Under the pieces are notes generated by a model. The model was not told where the DNA came from. It searched no databases and saw only the letters and a program-made list of their open reading frames with translations. DNA of 52,038 nucleotides, taken from the NCBI GenBank assembly GCA_900318585.1, contig ONKY01000165.1, positions 1-52,038 of the forward strand, written 5' to 3'. The DNA comes from an uncultured Prevotellaceae bacterium. Its GTDB lineage: Bacteria; Bacteroidota; Bacteroidia; Bacteroidales; Bacteroidaceae. The position numbers and the translations under genes are program-made. This document shows positions 15,584 through 22,965 of this stretch, in pieces; position 1 is the stretch's first letter, and each line of letters begins with the position of its first letter.

Positions 15584-18064
15584 TTATATTGTCTTTGCAT
15601 TGACAATGAGGCGCACGCCATATATTTCACCTATCTGCTTGCCTGGCTTGGCGACAAACTTGATGCGCACCTGCGACTTGCCCTGCAACAACGCTGCGGG
15701 AATGTCGAAGGTCTCGTACTTGAACTCCGAGATGCGATACTTGCCGGTATTGTTGACAGAGGTGAGCAGCTGGTCGTCGACAAAGATGTCGAACTCATGA
15801 CTCTTCCATTCACCCACACCCCAGAACTTCAGACGCAGAGAGAGGTCGGTGCGTCCGGCGGTCTGCATCAAATAGCTGAAGTAGTGGCCGTTGCTGGCGT
15901 CGCGCCAGAACACGTCGTTGGTGTTGCCAGTCTGCGAGCGGTCGGTCTCCATCTTGTGGTCGGTCTCGGGCTGTTGCTCGCCGGGCTGCACCTTGTCGAC
16001 GGTGCGAGCCTCCAAAGCCTGACGTTCCTGCTCTGCCTGAGCCAGCTTGTCGAGGTAGTCCTTGTAACTCGACTCTGATAGAGCGAGCCAGTAGATCATG
16101 TAGCGTGAGTCGTGGATTTCGAAGAAAGGCTGCAAGATACAAGCCTTTTCAGCAGGAACATTTACCACTTTCGTTTCCAGCGTAAAGTGCAACGGTTGTC
16201 CATCAATGGGCGTTATCTGCTCTGCAATCTCATCGATGTTGTCATTGATGAGGATGGGTGCTTCGTTGATGGGCAGTTTCTTGCCGCTGGCATACTGTCC
16301 GAAGCGGCTGTCGTCAGCCACGAGGTGTGCCAAGTCTTCTGTGCCTGTCTTCATACCTAATAGGATGGGGCCGTGCATCAAAGCGATATACTGTGGCACG
16401 TTAGGCAGATACTTGATACTGTTGTGCATGGGGAAGCTGACTTCAACGACGTCACCTTTCTTCCACTTGCGGTCAATGGTGACATAGCTCGACGGACCGC
16501 TGATAATCTGAACAGGCTGCCCGTTCACCTTCACCTCAAACTGCCCAGGCTTCACCCAACCGGGATAGCGCACCAACAGTGGGAAAGCCTCTCCCCCCGC
16601 CCTCCCCCGTAGGGAGGGAGCATTGGTGATGGTGATCTTACTTGTCTCAGCGTATGGGAAGGCCGTCTCCTGCTTCAGCGAAATGCCCTTCTCCTTCCAA
16701 TTCAGTTCAGAGGCCACGAAGAGGTTCACGAAGAGGGCATCGCCCACATGGGTATAGATGAACTGGCCGTACTTGCCGTGGTTCTCCATTCCCGTGCCCA
16801 CGCAGCACCACATGGCCTCGTTAGGGGCTGAGTAGTTGCGGTAGTGGCGCGGACGGGCAGGGGTGAAATAGACATAGCCGCCATGCTCAGGATGCTGCGA
16901 CGAGAGAATATGGTTGAATGTCGCCAGCTCGTAGTAGTCGGCAAAGCGAGCCTCAGGGTTACGGCTGTGCAGGAGCTCCGTCAGTTTCAGCATGTTGTTG
17001 GTGTTGCACGACTCAGGACCGTCGATGTCGTTGATGAAGTCTGTGCAGGCCTCCTTGCTGGGGAAGTGTTCGCGGCGCGAGTTGCCGCCAAAGGCGAGCG
17101 ACCGTTCTCCGGTTACGATGTCCCAGAAGAAGTTGGCTGCCTCATGGTAAGGCTCAAAATTGGTAGAGCCGCAAATCTTATCACCATTATCTGCCAGACA
17201 GCAGTGTTTCATCGGATACAGGTTTGCAAGTTCGCTGATGCGCTCGAAGCCCACCACCTTTGGCACCTGTGTGTTGGCATGCATATTGTCGAGACAGTCC
17301 TGCCGTTGGGACATCGGTGTGAGCAGCCGGCGGTGCGAGAACCGCGTGGCAACAAAGAGATACTTCGGCTCTTTCGTGATGGCATAGGCATCGGCCAGAA
17401 CCTCGTTCATGCCGCCGTGCTCATTGCCCAGCATGCGCTCCATCTGCTCGTCGCTGAGCCCTGCCGTCAAGTCGATGGCCCAGTCGCAGAAGCCCAAGAA
17501 GAGTTGCTTGGCCTGCTCGTTGCCGCAGTACACCCACGCGTCGCGCAGGCCTGCGTACATCTTATGTAGATTATAGAACGGTGCCCACGATCCGAAGTAC
17601 ACCCCAAAGTCGCCTTTCTTAAAGTTGCTCCAGATGCGGTCGCTGTTGGGCATTCCGCCCACATAGCCCTTGCCCCACTCGGGGTGGTTCTTGGCGTTGG
17701 CATCGGCACACTCCTGCAGTTCCTTAATCATATACTCCATGCGCTGGCGACACTCCTCATTGCCTGTGGCAGCATTCATGGCCATCGCCGTCAGGTAGTG
17801 GCCCCCCACATGTCCGTCCAGCCCGTCCCAGTTGGGATAGGTCTTGGCACGAGGCTGCAAGCCTGCCTCCTTACGGTAGGGTGCCAGCAGACGGTCGCAG
17901 TCGTACTGCAACAGCGTCTTGATGTTCAGGTCTCGCGCATGCTTCAGCGGACCGTCCAACAGGGTTACATCCCCCAGGGGGAACTCGTCGGCATACAGTT
18001 TGTCTTGTGCATAACCAGCCACCGCCAGCGTGGCCATCCAAACGAATGTAAATATTCTTTTCAT
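15584..18064 (-). CDS. Secreted glycoside hydrolase, GH127/GH146 beta-L-arabinofuranosidase
   Basis: Secreted enzyme of 826 residues (MKRIFTFVWMATLAVAGYAQ signal) of the former DUF1680 family, which removes beta-L-arabinofuranose from plant arabinans and hydroxyproline glycans. An alpha/alpha-barrel is followed by beta-sandwich domains. The zinc/catalytic set expected from characterised GH127 enzymes is present: E351-S-C353 in GPESCNTNNMLK and C420-C421 in MWCCVGTGMENHG. The frame opens at 18088, but the signal peptide begins at 18064, 10 nt after the stop of the permease gene, so the two are probably co-transcribed. An 11-residue stretch, SLRGRAGGEAF, is encoded by a dispersed GC-rich repeat (16588-16622) and looks inserted just before the conserved FPLLVRYPGW strand. 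I cannot separate GH127 from GH146 by eye. Confidence 0.88.
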   Translation of the reverse strand: MKRIFTFVWMATLAVAGYAQDKLYADEFPLGDVTLLDGPLKHARDLNIKTLLQYDCDRLLAPYRKEAGLQPRAKTYPNWDGLDGHVGGHYLTAMAMNAATGNEECRQRMEYMIKELQECADANAKNHPEWGKGYVGGMPNSDRIWSNFKKGDFGVYFGSWAPFYNLHKMYAGLRDAWVYCGNEQAKQLFLGFCDWAIDLTAGLSDEQMERMLGNEHGGMNEVLADAYAITKEPKYLFVATRFSHRRLLTPMSQRQDCLDNMHANTQVPKVVGFERISELANLYPMKHCCLADNGDKICGSTNFEPYHEAANFFWDIVTGERSLAFGGNSRREHFPSKEACTDFINDIDGPESCNTNNMLKLTELLHSRNPEARFADYYELATFNHILSSQHPEHGGYVYFTPARPRHYRNYSAPNEAMWCCVGTGMENHGKYGQFIYTHVGDALFVNLFVASELNWKEKGISLKQETAFPYAETSKITITNAPSLRGRAGGEAFPLLVRYPGWVKPGQFEVKVNGQPVQIISGPSSYVTIDRKWKKGDVVEVSFPMHNSIKYLPNVPQYIALMHGPILLGMKTGTEDLAHLVADDSRFGQYASGKKLPINEAPILINDNIDEIAEQITPIDGQPLHFTLETKVVNVPAEKACILQPFFEIHDSRYMIYWLALSESSYKDYLDKLAQAEQERQALEARTVDKVQPGEQQPETDHKMETDRSQTGNTNDVFWRDASNGHYFSYLMQTAGRTDLSLRLKFWGVGEWKSHEFDIFVDDQLLTSVNNTGKYRISEFKYETFDIPAALLQGKSQVRIKFVAKPGKQIGEIYGVRLIVNAKTI
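16588..16622. repeat. Dispersed CCTCCCCC/GGGAGG-type repeat within a coding frame
   Basis: The plus strand holds CTCCCCCCGCCCTCCCCCGT followed by AGGGAGGGAG, a hairpin-forming element of the same type as those at 46323-46341 and 51961-51979. It is read in frame as part of the GH127/146 enzyme. Confidence 0.7.
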
Positions 18065-18074
18065 ATCTCTTCCT

Positions 18075-19397
18075 TTATTTCTTACCATGAACGCTTTTGA
18101 CCTTCATGCCCAGTTTACCCGGCAGAACGGCATTGAGCGTAACGCCAACGAGAGCCGAAAGAGCTAGCCCTGAGAAATGGATGGGACCAATACTCACATC
18201 ATCCGCGGCACCATATTTCACTCCGATGGCAATCACCAAAATAGAGGCTGCTACAAAGACATTACGCGATGAGTTGAAGTCCACACTGTCCTCTATCAAA
18301 TTACGCACACCAACGGCAGAGATCATGCCATAGAGAATCAGACTCACACCGCCGATGGTGGCTGTAGGCATCAGGCCAATCAGACAGGCGAATTTAGGAC
18401 AGAACGACAGCAGGATGGCAAAGATGGCTGCCAGACGAATCACGGCGGGATCGAACACCTTCGTGAGGTTCAACACACCGGTATTCTCGCCATAGGTCGT
18501 GTTGGCAGGGGCACCAAAGAGCGAAGCCAGTGCAGTAGCCAGTCCGTCACCCATCAGCGTGCGGTGCAGGCCAGGCTCTTTCAGGAAGTCCTTTCCTACG
18601 GTCGACGAAATGGCACACATATCACCGATATGCTCCATGATGGTAGCAATAGCTATCGGAAGAATGGCGATGATGGTCGATATGAGGAACGTAGAGTCCA
18701 TGTTGTCAAAGACAGCCAGCACGGTCTGCTCCCTGCTGAAAGGCAGTCCAATCCATGCAGCATCACCCAAAGCCGCAAAGTCTACCTCACCCATCACGAT
18801 CGCCACCGTATAGCTGACCACTACCCCCAACAGAATGGGGATAATCTTGATGATACCCCTACCCCACACACTCGAAACAATCACTACAGCAACGGCTACG
18901 AGGGCCAGTGTCCAGTTAGTAGTACAATTCTGTATCGCACTGCCTGAAAGCACCAGACCAATGGCAATAATCATTGGACCCGTCACCAGCGGGGGAAAGA
19001 ACCGCAATATCTTTTCTATGCCGAACGACTTGATGAGACCTGCCATCACAAAATAGCACAAACCTGCGAAGAACACGCCCACACAAGCATAGTCCAACGC
19101 CAGCGCCTCCGTCATACCCTGCTCTACGCCCAATGACTTAACCGACATATAGCCACCAAGAAAGGCAAATGACGAGCCGAGGAAGGCTGGTACCTGTAAC
19201 TTGCTGACAAAGTGGAAAACCAATGTACCAATACCCGCAAACAGCAGTGTCGACGATACAGAGAGTCCTGTAAGGACAGGCACCAGAACGGTGGCGCCGA
19301 ACATGGCAAACAGATGTTGGACACCTAACATCACATACTTGGGCATACCCAGTTTCCTGGCATCCGCAATACCTTCTTTTGTACTATTCATATTCAT
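18075..19397 (-). CDS. uraA: Uracil/xanthine permease (NCS2 family)
   Basis: Inner-membrane nucleobase symporter of 440 residues with about 12-14 membrane segments. Family landmarks are VQHLFAMFGATVLVP near the start, PAFLGSSFAFLGG in the region of transmembrane segment 3, and EHIGDMCAISSTVGKDFLKE and GAPANTTYGENTGVLNLTKV in the substrate-binding core; these resemble UraA more than xanthine transporters. The frame runs up to 19547, but a -7 box at 19428-19435 lies inside it and the extra 50 residues are basic and unlike the family, so the start is 19397 (MNMNSTKEG) or 19391. The GH127/146 gene follows after 10 nt. Confidence 0.88.
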   Translation of the reverse strand: MNMNSTKEGIADARKLGMPKYVMLGVQHLFAMFGATVLVPVLTGLSVSSTLLFAGIGTLVFHFVSKLQVPAFLGSSFAFLGGYMSVKSLGVEQGMTEALALDYACVGVFFAGLCYFVMAGLIKSFGIEKILRFFPPLVTGPMIIAIGLVLSGSAIQNCTTNWTLALVAVAVVIVSSVWGRGIIKIIPILLGVVVSYTVAIVMGEVDFAALGDAAWIGLPFSREQTVLAVFDNMDSTFLISTIIAILPIAIATIMEHIGDMCAISSTVGKDFLKEPGLHRTLMGDGLATALASLFGAPANTTYGENTGVLNLTKVFDPAVIRLAAIFAILLSFCPKFACLIGLMPTATIGGVSLILYGMISAVGVRNLIEDSVDFNSSRNVFVAASILVIAIGVKYGAADDVSIGPIHFSGLALSALVGVTLNAVLPGKLGMKVKSVHGKK

Positions 19398-19427
19398 CCT
19401 ACCAAGATATGACACACAATTATGCTG

Positions 19428-19435
19428 CAAAGATA
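19428..19435 (-). promoter_or_regulatory. -7 promoter box of the permease-GH127/146 unit
   Basis: Minus-strand TATCTTTG, an exact TAnnTTTG match. The -33 region has no perfect TTG. Transcription would start near 19424, 27 nt before the ATG at 19397. Confidence 0.6.
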
Positions 19436-19693
19436 CAGCCTTTTTCCGAAACAGCCATCTTTTTCCACGACTTTCTTTTATTATCGTTTCTTCTTTTTTC
19501 TGCTCACTTTTTGTTCTTACCTCTTCCGTCTGTATCCTTTTCTTCAAATAACCTCAGCAGCTGTAAATCTCCAAATTCTTGCTGAACAGCTAATCAATTG
19601 AACGGCTTGTTAACACACAGGCACCGCCTCCAACATCTGTTTGAATGGGGTTTTCATCGTCTTCATAGGTCAAATGTTTTATCGGTTTCTATC
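19436..19693. other. Intergenic stretch with no clear gene
   Basis: This stretch between the permease promoter and the mini-protein stop holds no convincing gene. On the minus strand an 18-codon frame starts at 19666 (MKTMKTPFKQMLEAVPVC), and a Glu/Asp/Lys-rich frame (EFGDLQLLRLFEEKDTDG) runs through about 19500-19590 in another phase without a good start. They may be remnants of genes that followed the ATPase. No terminator hairpin is evident. Confidence 0.4.
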
Positions 19694-19822
19694 TTATTGT
19701 ACTGATACTGATTCTTTCTTTGATACTTTTGGGCGTCTATGCTTAGAGGGACGGCGAAGATAAGTTTTCATGAACGACATCATCTGCTCATACAGCTGTT
19801 GCCATCTTTCTTCCTGCGTCAT
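19694..19822 (-). CDS. 42-residue mini-protein resembling a truncated helicase-associated domain
   Basis: Short frame of 42 codons starting MTQEERWQQLYEQMMSFMKT and continuing YLRRPSKHRRP, then a Lys/Ser tail. The pattern W-x3-Y-x5-F-x5-R-P-S is that of the helicase-associated (HA) DNA-binding helical domain found in small Bacteroidetes proteins and at the ends of some helicases, but only its first half is present. The ATG (19822-19820) shares its A with the stop of the ATPase gene (TAATG), so translation would be coupled. It could be a functional small partner or the remains of a longer gene. The frame was checked codon by codon; function is unknown. Confidence 0.5.
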   Translation of the reverse strand: MTQEERWQQLYEQMMSFMKTYLRRPSKHRRPKVSKKESVSVQ

Positions 19823-21138
19823 TATAATCCTGAGCCGTCCAACTCGTCAATATACTTCAAACAGAAATCTTCCAGACCGATGTAGTAGATACCGTTCTCG
19901 TCAAACCATGGCACAATATGATCACGCACCACGACAATCTTTCGATACGAATCACCAGTACGCTGCAAAGAATTGGTTTCTTGCTGTCTCTTCTCCTCGT
20001 CAGGGATGGCGAAGGCCGACTGGATGTAGCAGCGGCGATTGCCTCGATTCACGATAAAGTCCACTTCCAGTTTTGAGCGCTTGCTCTTGCCCTGTACGTC
20101 TTTATAGTTATATTCCACCACTCCAGCATCTACATTAAAGCCTCTGACGCACAGTTCGTTGTAGATTACGTTTTCCATCAGGTGAGTTTCTTCCTGCTGA
20201 CGGAAGTTCAGCTGTGCATTGCGTAAGCCCACGTCGGTCAAGTAATACTTCTGCGGCGTATTGATATATTTCTTGCCCTTTATATCGTATTGTTCGACCT
20301 TACGCAGAATATAAGCTTCTGCAAAATAGCCCAAGTAAATGCTGATAGTGGAATCATCTATCTTGGTATGCTTCACAGAAGCAAACGTATTCTCCAGTTT
20401 CTTCGGGTTTGTGAGCGACCCGATGCTGCTGGCTACGATGTTCAGCAGGTCATCCAACACAGAGATGTCCTTTTGGATATGATTTCGTTCAATCACATCC
20501 GTCAAGTAAGTTTTTTTAATTAGATCCTGTAGGTACTTGCTCTTCTCCCTGTCAGTCTTCAGTGCCATCACCCTTGGCAGTCCTCCGTAGGTCACATACT
20601 CCTGCCATGCACGATGTTTGTCTCCCTCATACGCCGCATAAAACTCTTTGTACATCAACGGGTTTACGTGAATCTCGTCACCCCTGTCCTTGAATTCCGT
20701 CATCACATCTGTTGAAAGCATCTTTGAATTGCTGCCCGTCACATAGATATCCACATTCTTCAAGTCCAACAACCCTAAGAGGATATCCACAAATCCTATC
20801 GTAGCATCCTTATCGTCCAGCCAAGGATTCGGGATATTACTCACCTCCTGTATTTCATCGAGTAGCACATAGTATTGCTTCGTCGTATCAGCGATCTTGT
20901 CCCTTAGATACTTATCTAGTTCCAACGGGTTTCGGTATTTGGCATTTCTGGCCACATCCAGTTTTAACATTATCAGCTGCTCATCAGACACCCCATTAGC
21001 TTTCAGATGGTCGCCATAGATATCGAAGAGCAGTACCGACTTTCCACACCTGCGGATGCCGGTAACCACCTTCACCCGTCCATTGTCGCGCTTCTCTATG
21101 AGTTGCTTGAGATAATAATTCCTGTCAATTCTATCCAT
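19822..21138 (-). CDS. AAA ATPase of the AAA_14/DUF4143 family
   Basis: Cytoplasmic P-loop ATPase of 438 residues. Walker A is G27-IRRCGKS-34 and Walker B is YVLLDEIQE (D94-E95); a sensor-like VTGSNSKML follows. Then come the winged-helix middle part (GGLPRVMAL, LTDVIERNHI) and a DUF4143-type C-terminal domain with the LEVDFIV and RRCYIQSAF elements of a PD-(D/E)XK-like fold. The family is very abundant in Bacteroidales, often in many copies per genome, and its job is not established. The start MDRIDRNYYLKQLIEKRDNG is typical. The promoter sits between two 38-bp repeats, and the mini-protein gene overlaps the stop. The region is somewhat AT-richer than its neighbours. Confidence 0.88.
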   Translation of the reverse strand: MDRIDRNYYLKQLIEKRDNGRVKVVTGIRRCGKSVLLFDIYGDHLKANGVSDEQLIMLKLDVARNAKYRNPLELDKYLRDKIADTTKQYYVLLDEIQEVSNIPNPWLDDKDATIGFVDILLGLLDLKNVDIYVTGSNSKMLSTDVMTEFKDRGDEIHVNPLMYKEFYAAYEGDKHRAWQEYVTYGGLPRVMALKTDREKSKYLQDLIKKTYLTDVIERNHIQKDISVLDDLLNIVASSIGSLTNPKKLENTFASVKHTKIDDSTISIYLGYFAEAYILRKVEQYDIKGKKYINTPQKYYLTDVGLRNAQLNFRQQEETHLMENVIYNELCVRGFNVDAGVVEYNYKDVQGKSKRSKLEVDFIVNRGNRRCYIQSAFAIPDEEKRQQETNSLQRTGDSYRKIVVVRDHIVPWFDENGIYYIGLEDFCLKYIDELDGSGL

Positions 21139-21140
21139 AC

Positions 21141-21178
21141 TTCCGAATATTTTGCATATTTACGCATCGCTTTCGGAT
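21141..21178. repeat. 38-bp element, copy 1 (promoter-proximal, next to ATPase start)
   Basis: Begins TTCCGAAT and ends TTTCGGAT, so the ends TCCGAA/TTCGGA form an inverted repeat, with an inner TGC...GCA pair. It is 32/38 identical to copy 2 at 21217-21254 in the same orientation, 76 bp away. It lies in the leader of the ATPase gene. Confidence 0.85.
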
Positions 21179-21179
21179 G

Positions 21180-21209
21180 CAAAGATAAGCAAAAATACTG
21201 AATCACCAA
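21180..21209 (-). promoter_or_regulatory. Promoter of the DUF4143 ATPase gene
   Basis: Minus-strand TATCTTTG (21187-21180) with TTG (21209-21207) 19 bp upstream. It lies exactly between the two 38-bp elements; the predicted transcription start near 21176 falls inside copy 1. Confidence 0.75.
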
Positions 21210-21216
21210 TATATTT

Positions 21217-21254
21217 TTCCGAATTATTTGCGAATTTACGCATCTTTTTCGGAT
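21217..21254. repeat. 38-bp element, copy 2 (upstream of the -33 box)
   Basis: Second copy, again TTCCGAAT...TTTCGGAT, with inner TGCG...CGCA. Differences from copy 1 are six substitutions, mostly in the A/T-rich middle; TTTACGCATC is kept in both. Confidence 0.85.
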
Positions 21255-21416
21255 ATACTACGATGAATCGCTCGGCATCCCGATAGGGTGACATTCTTAC
21301 GCTCCGTAGGTGCTCAGGCGCTTCGCGGAGGTCTTGCAAAGAATGGATGGATTTTTCGGTATTTGGCTGAAAAGGCTCTTCTGAAAGACACATAATTCAC
21401 TTTTCCTGAAAAAAGT

Positions 21417-21447
21417 TTGGAAAGAACAGAAATAATCCTTATCTTTG
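21417..21447 (+). promoter_or_regulatory. Promoter of birA
   Basis: TTG (21417-21419) and TATCTTTG (21440-21447) are separated by 20 bp, a textbook Bacteroidetes promoter. The predicted start of transcription (about 21451) is within a few bases of the ATG at 21453. Confidence 0.8.
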
Positions 21448-21452
21448 CATGG

Positions 21453-22160
21453 ATGAAATACTGGGTGGTACATATCGCCGAGACAGGCTCTACGAACCGC
21501 TGGCTCAAGGAACACGGCGGCGAGGAGGACATGGTGGTGTGGACGGACTATCAGACGGCAGGGCGTGGCTGCGGCACGAACACATGGGAGAGCGAGCGGG
21601 GCAGGAACCTGCTGTTCTCCGTGCTGATTCACCCAGAGGACATCCCAGCCAATGAGCAGTTCATTATCTCGATGGCCATGTCGAATAGCATCGTTAAGGT
21701 GGTGTCGCCGTTTGTGGAAAATGTCAGCATTAAATGGCCCAACGACATCTATGTCGGTGACCGTAAGTTATGTGGCATGTTGATAGAGAACCGCTTGCAG
21801 GGCTGCGTCATCAAGGACAGCATCATCGGTGTAGGTATCAACGTCAATCAGCTTCTCTTTGTGAGTGATGCGCCCAACCCCGTATCGCTGGCTAATCTGA
21901 CGGGGCAGACGTATGATACGGCAGAGCTTTTACAACAACTGTTAGAAGCGTTCGATGAAGAATGGACTGACGGTGAGGGTGTGCGTTCGCGCTATCTGTC
22001 ACAACTCTACCGGCGCACGGGTTTCTACCGCTATCGTGATGCGTTGGGTGAGTTCTTGGCAGAGCTGATGACGGTGGAAGACGATGGTCATCTGGTGCTT
22101 CGCGACATTGACGGGTATAGTCATCGATATGCCTTTAAGGAAGTAAGTTTTATCGTATAA
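21453..22160 (+). CDS. birA: Biotin--[acetyl-CoA-carboxylase] ligase, monofunctional
   Basis: Cytoplasmic enzyme of 235 residues that makes biotinyl-AMP and biotinylates acetyl-CoA carboxylase and similar carriers. ETGSTNRW opens the catalytic domain; the biotinyl-AMP loop is GRGCGTNTW (37-45) and the catalytic Lys motif is K94-WPND-98, followed by KLCGMLIEN and a GVGINVNQ strand. There is no N-terminal helix-turn-helix, so it is the non-repressor (type I) form. The frame opens at 21417, but that region contains the promoter, so MKYWVVHIAETGSTN at 21453 is the start. An overlapping ATG at 21449 is in another frame. The mRNA would have almost no leader. Confidence 0.9.
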   Translation: MKYWVVHIAETGSTNRWLKEHGGEEDMVVWTDYQTAGRGCGTNTWESERGRNLLFSVLIHPEDIPANEQFIISMAMSNSIVKVVSPFVENVSIKWPNDIYVGDRKLCGMLIENRLQGCVIKDSIIGVGINVNQLLFVSDAPNPVSLANLTGQTYDTAELLQQLLEAFDEEWTDGEGVRSRYLSQLYRRTGFYRYRDALGEFLAELMTVEDDGHLVLRDIDGYSHRYAFKEVSFIV

Positions 22161-22248
22161 TGTTATAATAGAAGACATCTTATACAACAAAAACGACTTT
22201 TATCTGTTGTCACAGTTGTTACGGTTGTCGTTAAAAAAGAAAAAGATT

Positions 22249-22959
22249 ATGGCAAGATTCAAGAGAATTCTACTGAAGCTTTCGGGCGAGAGCCTGATGG
22301 GCAAGCAGGGCTACGGCATCGACCCAGAGCGCTTAGGCGACTATGCACGCCAGATCAAGGAAGTGCAGGAAATGGGGGTGCAGATTGGCATCGTCATTGG
22401 CGGCGGCAACATCTTCCGTGGGCTGAGCGGCTCACAGAAAGGCTTCGACCGCGTGAAGGGCGACCAGATGGGCATGTGCGCCACAGTCATCAACTCCCTG
22501 GCACTCTCGTCGGCATTAGATGCCGCAGGCGTGAAGAACAAGGTGCTGACGGCTATCCGCATGGAGCCTATCGGCGAGTTCTACACCAAGTGGAAAGCCA
22601 TTGAGGCGATGGAGCAGGGCATCGTCTGTATCTTCTCCGCTGGCACCGGCTCCCCCTACTTCACTACCGACACGGGCAGCTCGCTGCGCGGCATCGAGAT
22701 TGAGGCCGACGTGATGCTGAAAGGTACGCGCGTGGATGGTGTCTACACCGCCGATCCTGAGAAGAACCCGACAGCCACGAAGTTCGACGCCATTACATAT
22801 AAAGAGGTACTCGCACGCGGGTTAAAGGTAATGGACCTGACAGCCATCTGCATGTGCCAGGACAACAACCTACCCATCTATGTATTCAACATGGACGTGG
22901 TCGGCAATCTGAAGAAAGTGATGGAGGGAGAAGAGATTGGAACGTTAGTACATAACTAA
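22249..22959 (+). CDS. pyrH: Uridylate kinase
   Basis: Cytoplasmic UMP kinase of 236 residues, UMP to UDP, in pyrimidine nucleotide synthesis. Amino-acid-kinase-fold motifs are KRILLKLSGESLMG at the N-terminus, GIVIGGGNIFRG, YFTTDTGSSLRGIEIEADVM and GVYTADPEKNP. Length and start match the family exactly. The frame extends back to a TTG at 22207, but MARFKRILLKLSG at 22249 is the normal start and is preceded by an A-rich leader (AAAAAAGAAAAAGATT). It follows birA by 88 bp on the same strand; I see no clear promoter between, so they may be co-transcribed. Confidence 0.95.
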   Translation: MARFKRILLKLSGESLMGKQGYGIDPERLGDYARQIKEVQEMGVQIGIVIGGGNIFRGLSGSQKGFDRVKGDQMGMCATVINSLALSSALDAAGVKNKVLTAIRMEPIGEFYTKWKAIEAMEQGIVCIFSAGTGSPYFTTDTGSSLRGIEIEADVMLKGTRVDGVYTADPEKNPTATKFDAITYKEVLARGLKVMDLTAICMCQDNNLPIYVFNMDVVGNLKKVMEGEEIGTLVHN

Positions 22960-22965
22960 CTTCGC

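Noticed and set aside
15478..15603. 42-codon plus-strand frame after the cysteine desulfidase gene (MAMAFEPRIAAGFIASSGMG)
   Set aside because: No leader or family pattern and it runs into the end of the convergent gene; it could be a remnant but cannot be supported.
21160..21393. 77-codon minus-strand frame covering the ATPase promoter and copy 2 of the 38-bp element
   Set aside because: It runs through a strong promoter and both repeat and non-repeat DNA; only the short MRKFANNSE part recalls the other copy, so the long frame is probably chance.
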